A stretch of DNA of 64,000 nucleotides from Taenia hydatigena. Its lineage: Eukaryota; Platyhelminthes; Cestoda; Cyclophyllidea; Taeniidae. The first letter of the stretch is position 1. Every line of letters starts with the position of its first letter. The DNA lies in contig JADWOT020000007.1 in the NCBI GenBank assembly GCA_036345935.2, forward strand, positions 8,492,163 through 8,556,162, in the 5' to 3' direction. The position numbers were made by a program, and so were the translations under genes. The notes under the pieces are model-generated. The model was not told where the DNA came from, ran no database searches, and saw only the letters and a list, made by a program, of their open reading frames with translations. Shown piece by piece: positions 60,570 to 64,000 of this stretch.

Positions 60570-62770
60570 CGTAGGCCATTTGAATATCAACCTTACCGCC
60601 AAGTCATGCGAAACTTAACGTGGTCCAAATGAATCAATTCGCTCGACTTTTCTTGTCAAACCACCAATGCACTCTCTAAGTAGGCACGCCTGGGCAACAT
60701 GCTGTTTGCTTTAATGCTTCAAATAATCAAATGACACTTGCAAAACCTCCTACAAAGGACCGCATTTGTTAATCAACAATGGTGGGGTCAGTGGTTTGGT
60801 TAAGCGCGGTTTTCGTATGAATTTGTCAATCACGCATCACGCCGCTCAGAGTGTAGACACAACTGCAGAAGAATGATAGCATTGTAAGAACTAAAACAGT
60901 TGATCAGTGGCAAGCTTCACATTACCTCTACCAGCCTTTGACAGAAGTCTAAATCACTAACATTTAGCAAAACAGGATGAAATGGCTAATGATTCGATTG
61001 CAATGCATAAACTCTTCCCAAGTGATAAAAGCTCAACCTTCGCAACTTAAGTATGAATAAGTGTGTTCCTAATTTATTACTTTAATTATGTGCTCCACTC
61101 TAAAACTCTCAGCGTTTTCACGACCTGTAAAGCAAGGCAAACATTGACGAATTTCTACTACATATTTGCCTCCTCCTAGAGGGGCGCAGCAAATAACTAA
61201 ACAGATATCACCCATCCTCTTTGACAGTTGGATGTTTGATTTACCGAACCACTCCATTCAATCGGAATCCTCCGTAGCAGCATTCACATTCTCCTCAGTA
61301 TGCAAATAGGTGTATACCTCCAACTAACACTGCACTGACAATGAGGGGTAGTGGAGAAAGCGTTAAGTTTATTGAAGTTATCAGCAACATAAGACGACTT
61401 GGTGCTCAAAACATGGTAGAAAGTGACTACAGCAGGGTGAGTAGAAGACGTGATACTCGACTTTAAGGACGCCAGGGCAGATGCAACCAGTTTAGTCGGT
61501 GGTTGTTAGGCTCATTTCCAGACCATGTATTCTGGCAGAGTTCTATCCTTAGGAGTCTCCAATTCCAATGTCGGCAGCAATTTTTTGCACGTAGGCTGTT
61601 TGATACACTGGTTGCAAAAACACGAGTATCCCATCGGACATTTGCTGCAACTGGTTCCAGATGTATACGGCTGTTTTCCATAAAGTTTCCCCTAAAGAAG
61701 TTCACTATCCCTGTCACAACTGCACATGTCAAAGCTATTGTTTTAACAGCTAAACAGTCATCCATTAATTCCACCAGCCAACCGATCAAGCAATCGTTCG
61801 AAATGAAATCACACTTACGCGGTCATGTATTGACACACAGTAAAGTGTTGTGGATTTATCCATCCAGATCACATATTGTCACACTGCCGCATGGCACAGC
61901 CCACCAGACTCGAATTCGCCCACACCATCTGGTTGTGCACAAAATAGCATAACAAGCCACACTATGTGGTGGTTTGCCAAATAATACCGTTTTCCATACT
62001 TCCACTCATTTACGTCTACTCTCTCAACCCGCATGAAATTGCAAGTAGGCTTGCAATACTTGGGAAGAAATGACCTTACAAAGCACACTCGATGGCATCC
62101 ATGCGCTGCACCTAATTAATGGTATGCACATGCTGTTCTCTTACCTGTGTGTAATGACCGCACACGTAGCTGCAAGAGTTGTTGAAATAAGTGTAGTACT
62201 TGTCTTCACTCTTCCAGCCACAAGCGGCTTCGGTGATAGGTGGCTTAAAGCCACTGATAAACGCGATATTTTGTCCAAGTCCCTCGTATTGTGGATATCG
62301 ACTCCAATCTGGATGCTCAAACCTGCATCGACTGGCCCAATAATCTGCCAGTAGTTCCAGTTCAGTCGAGTACTCCTAGGTAGGTGGAAAAAGTTATGAA
62401 ATGCCTCCAAGTAAATTAGCACGTAAGGCGACTTAGTGCGAACATGTTTGTTGCTGACCATGGACGTAAGGAGAATAAACGTACCATTAGTAGCATATCG
62501 CTAGCAGGAGGGTACACTCTCTCTTGAACTTCCAAATGAGCCGCCAGTATTTGCGCTTGTTCCACATCTGTGGATGCCTGATGAGATGCAGCAATCAGGC
62601 TGAAGACTATCACAAAGAGACCTGGCAACGCAAAAGTTATGCAGAATCACCACTTCGCCTGCGCAGAGCAACATATGAGTGTAAAACTGACATTTACTCT
62701 GCAATTGTCAACTCACCGTTTCGTGGGCACATCATCGTGGCAAGTGGGCTAGGAGGGCGAGGGTTCCCCA
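60570..62770 (-). repeat. Segmental duplication, copy B
   Basis: Inverted partner of 37235-39375. Order along the minus strand is the VAL upstream region, five VAL exons, 3' flank with GGATGGGTGAT, then the block at 60740-61030 and a last matching part at 60570-60690. A small neighbouring piece, 60487-60560, matches 39405-39480 in direct instead of inverted orientation, suggesting a local inversion at this edge. Confidence 0.87.
61512..62735 (-). pseudogene. VAL/CAP-domain protein, copy B, nearly intact
   Basis: Five exons: 62735-62717 (ATG), 62621-62485, 62375-62145, 61928-61819 and 61691-61512. The product has an N-terminal signal sequence, PPASDML, YSTELELLADYWASRC, FEHPDW, GLGQNIAA, the CAP1 signature GHYTQMVW, GCAMRQCD, VCQY, and a Cys-rich tail (TSGTSCSKCPMGYSC). 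All CAP cysteines in exons 3 and 5 are kept, unlike copy A. Two defects remain. A TGA at 61869-61871 replaces the Arg codon of copy A (CGA to TGA) in exon 4. The exon 4/5 join is one base out of phase, as if one G were lost from the run after the CTTCTTTAG acceptor. A TATA box lies 45 bases upstream of the start. A truncated secreted protein ending after the CAP1 motif could still be made. Confidence 0.85.
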
Positions 62771-64000
62771 CCTATTTATACGTGAAACGTGGCATAGTGA
62801 GAAATGGCACAATAGCTCCTTCAATCAAAGCAGGTCAAGCAGGCTTTGTGCAACAGATCTGTCAAACAGAATCACCCCCAATTCCACAATGTTAGGGTAA
62901 TGGCAAACTCGTCACTATCACATGCTACATAGCAGCAGGGTTACGCAACCAATATGCCTCTATCCCAGAATTTCTGCAGAATGCATGATGCGTTTTGCAA
63001 TGTTTATGCCAAATCGTTTCCAAATAGACCAGTTCAGTATGGTGGACGATCAGATTGAGCCATCCTCTTGGCAGAGTGGCCATCATCTCTATCGTCATAT
63101 GAAAGTGACGATAAGTCATTCCCTTTCTCCCTCACACAATTTTCCCATTGGCCAACGCTTCCACCCTCCCAAGTTTGCTCCTTCCCCTCTGCATTCTACA
63201 CAACCAAGCATGCCCTTTTCACTCAATCAAGTCAGCCAAACACGCTGCCACCAGATGCAGAGATAACAAAACTACTTACCCCGTTATTGACTGCAAATGA
63301 TTCGTATTGCTTTCGAAGCCAGTAAAAAGGCAACTGATAGTTTCTATGCTAGGATTTGTGTGTGATGGAGAGATGGATCTGGATGCATTGGTATTGCATG
63401 CCCTACGACTAATAAAAACCACCAGATGGGCGAGGTCAGCAGAGGGCTGAATATGTGTTTGCCACATGCTGTTGACGAATTAAATATTTGGGGGTAAAAT
63501 TGCTAAAGAAGATACGATGTTCAATTCTTGAGGACTAAGGCGCCTCTGAGGAGAAGCCACTGATTGACGCCTGGCAAAATGAACCTACTAAAGTTTGTCT
63601 GTACTGCACCATGTGCTTCATCCTTCGTACACTCCTTGCAATCTCTTTTGCGTTACAATGAACCGACAATAAAGGCTCAGGTTGACATTGGCAAAACCTA
63701 GTTCTGATATGTATCTTTTAATATTTCTTTGCTTTAATCGATCTCACTGTTCCATATATCTGATGTTGCTTGCTTAGGGACTTTAAGTTTTGCATTAAAT
63801 GTCCAATTAACGTGTGTAAAAGTTACTTTTATCTTTAAGTGTGCTTTTTAGGCATGCATCGAGAAAACAACTCTCGAATCTCGTCTTTCAGTAGCAGGTT
63901 AATCCCTCTGACGCCGACAGAGGCCATCCCATAACCTCCAATTGATACGCTCTCGATCTACATTTTGTCCAGGGTAATAAAGATGTCTAAGAGCAATCAG
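62771..64000. other. Right end, nothing firm
   Basis: Upstream flank of VAL copy B followed by featureless sequence. Open frames near 62922-63325 are short and overlap on both strands. A C/T-leaning stretch at 63110-63230 explains the plus-strand ones. Confidence 0.4.
62773..62780 (-). promoter_or_regulatory. TATA box of VAL copy B
   Basis: TATAAATA on the minus strand, 45 bases upstream of the first ATG of VAL copy B. This spacing would put transcription start about 15-20 bases before the ATG. The matching place upstream of copy A reads GTTTTAAGAG and has no TATA motif, and similarity between the copies ends about here. Confidence 0.55.

Noticed and set aside
61879..62354. Open frames antisense or shifted within VAL copy B that look conserved against frames at 37676-38148
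   Set aside because: They are shared only because the two regions are duplicates. The correct frames, with CAP1 signature and matching exon phases, lie on the other strand or in another frame.

Overview
The window looks like eukaryotic nuclear DNA from a helminth with a large, repeat-rich genome, most likely a tapeworm. Four things point that way. Protein-coding exons are short and split by introns of roughly 50-260 bases with GT-AG ends. The tRNA genes are of cytosolic eukaryotic type. Most of the sequence is old, diverged, non-coding repeat. The best recognised gene family, venom allergen-like CAP proteins, has here the sequence style of flatworm and cestode members. The species call is inference; there is no rRNA or mitochondrial marker to confirm it.

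Layout. 1-6.8 kb holds one arm of a dispersed repeat and, on the minus strand, part of a gene for a protein with a fibronectin type III (FN3) domain followed by a tail with three TQT-type motifs. 6.85-12.0 kb is a large interrupted inverted repeat made of two modules, R1 and R2; a clean tRNA-Pro(CGG) gene sits in its central spacer. 12-34.9 kb is mostly gene-poor, with a third R2 copy at 25.0 kb, one copy of another dispersed repeat (R3) at 23.5 kb and a 227-base tandem duplication at 30.8 kb. 34.9-36.0 kb carries a nearly complete two-exon F-box gene resembling FBXO4, broken by one frame change.

37.2-39.4 kb and 60.6-62.8 kb are inverted copies of one segment of about 2.2 kb. Each carries a five-exon venom allergen-like (VAL) gene, and each copy is damaged in a different way. 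Between them lie the last exon of a probable GH5 glycosylceramidase-like gene (40.9 kb), two gene tails built from well-phased exons (45.1 and 46.9 kb), the second R3 copy (45.7-46.3 kb), a 97% identical 142-base tandem duplication (52.3 kb), a tRNA-Leu(TAG) gene (54.3 kb), several unidentified coding exons on both strands (52.0, 54.5, 55.6-56.6 kb), the second arm of repeat R4 (57.7 kb) and a 300-base pyrimidine tract (59.6 kb).

No operon, CRISPR array, phage or intact autonomous transposon was seen. Exon models were built by hand from open frames, splice sites and intron phase, so gene ends are often missing. The most unusual points are the inverted VAL pseudogene pair, the FN3 protein with candidate dynein light chain motifs, the single-base break in the FBXO4-like gene, and the composite inverted repeat around tRNA-Pro.
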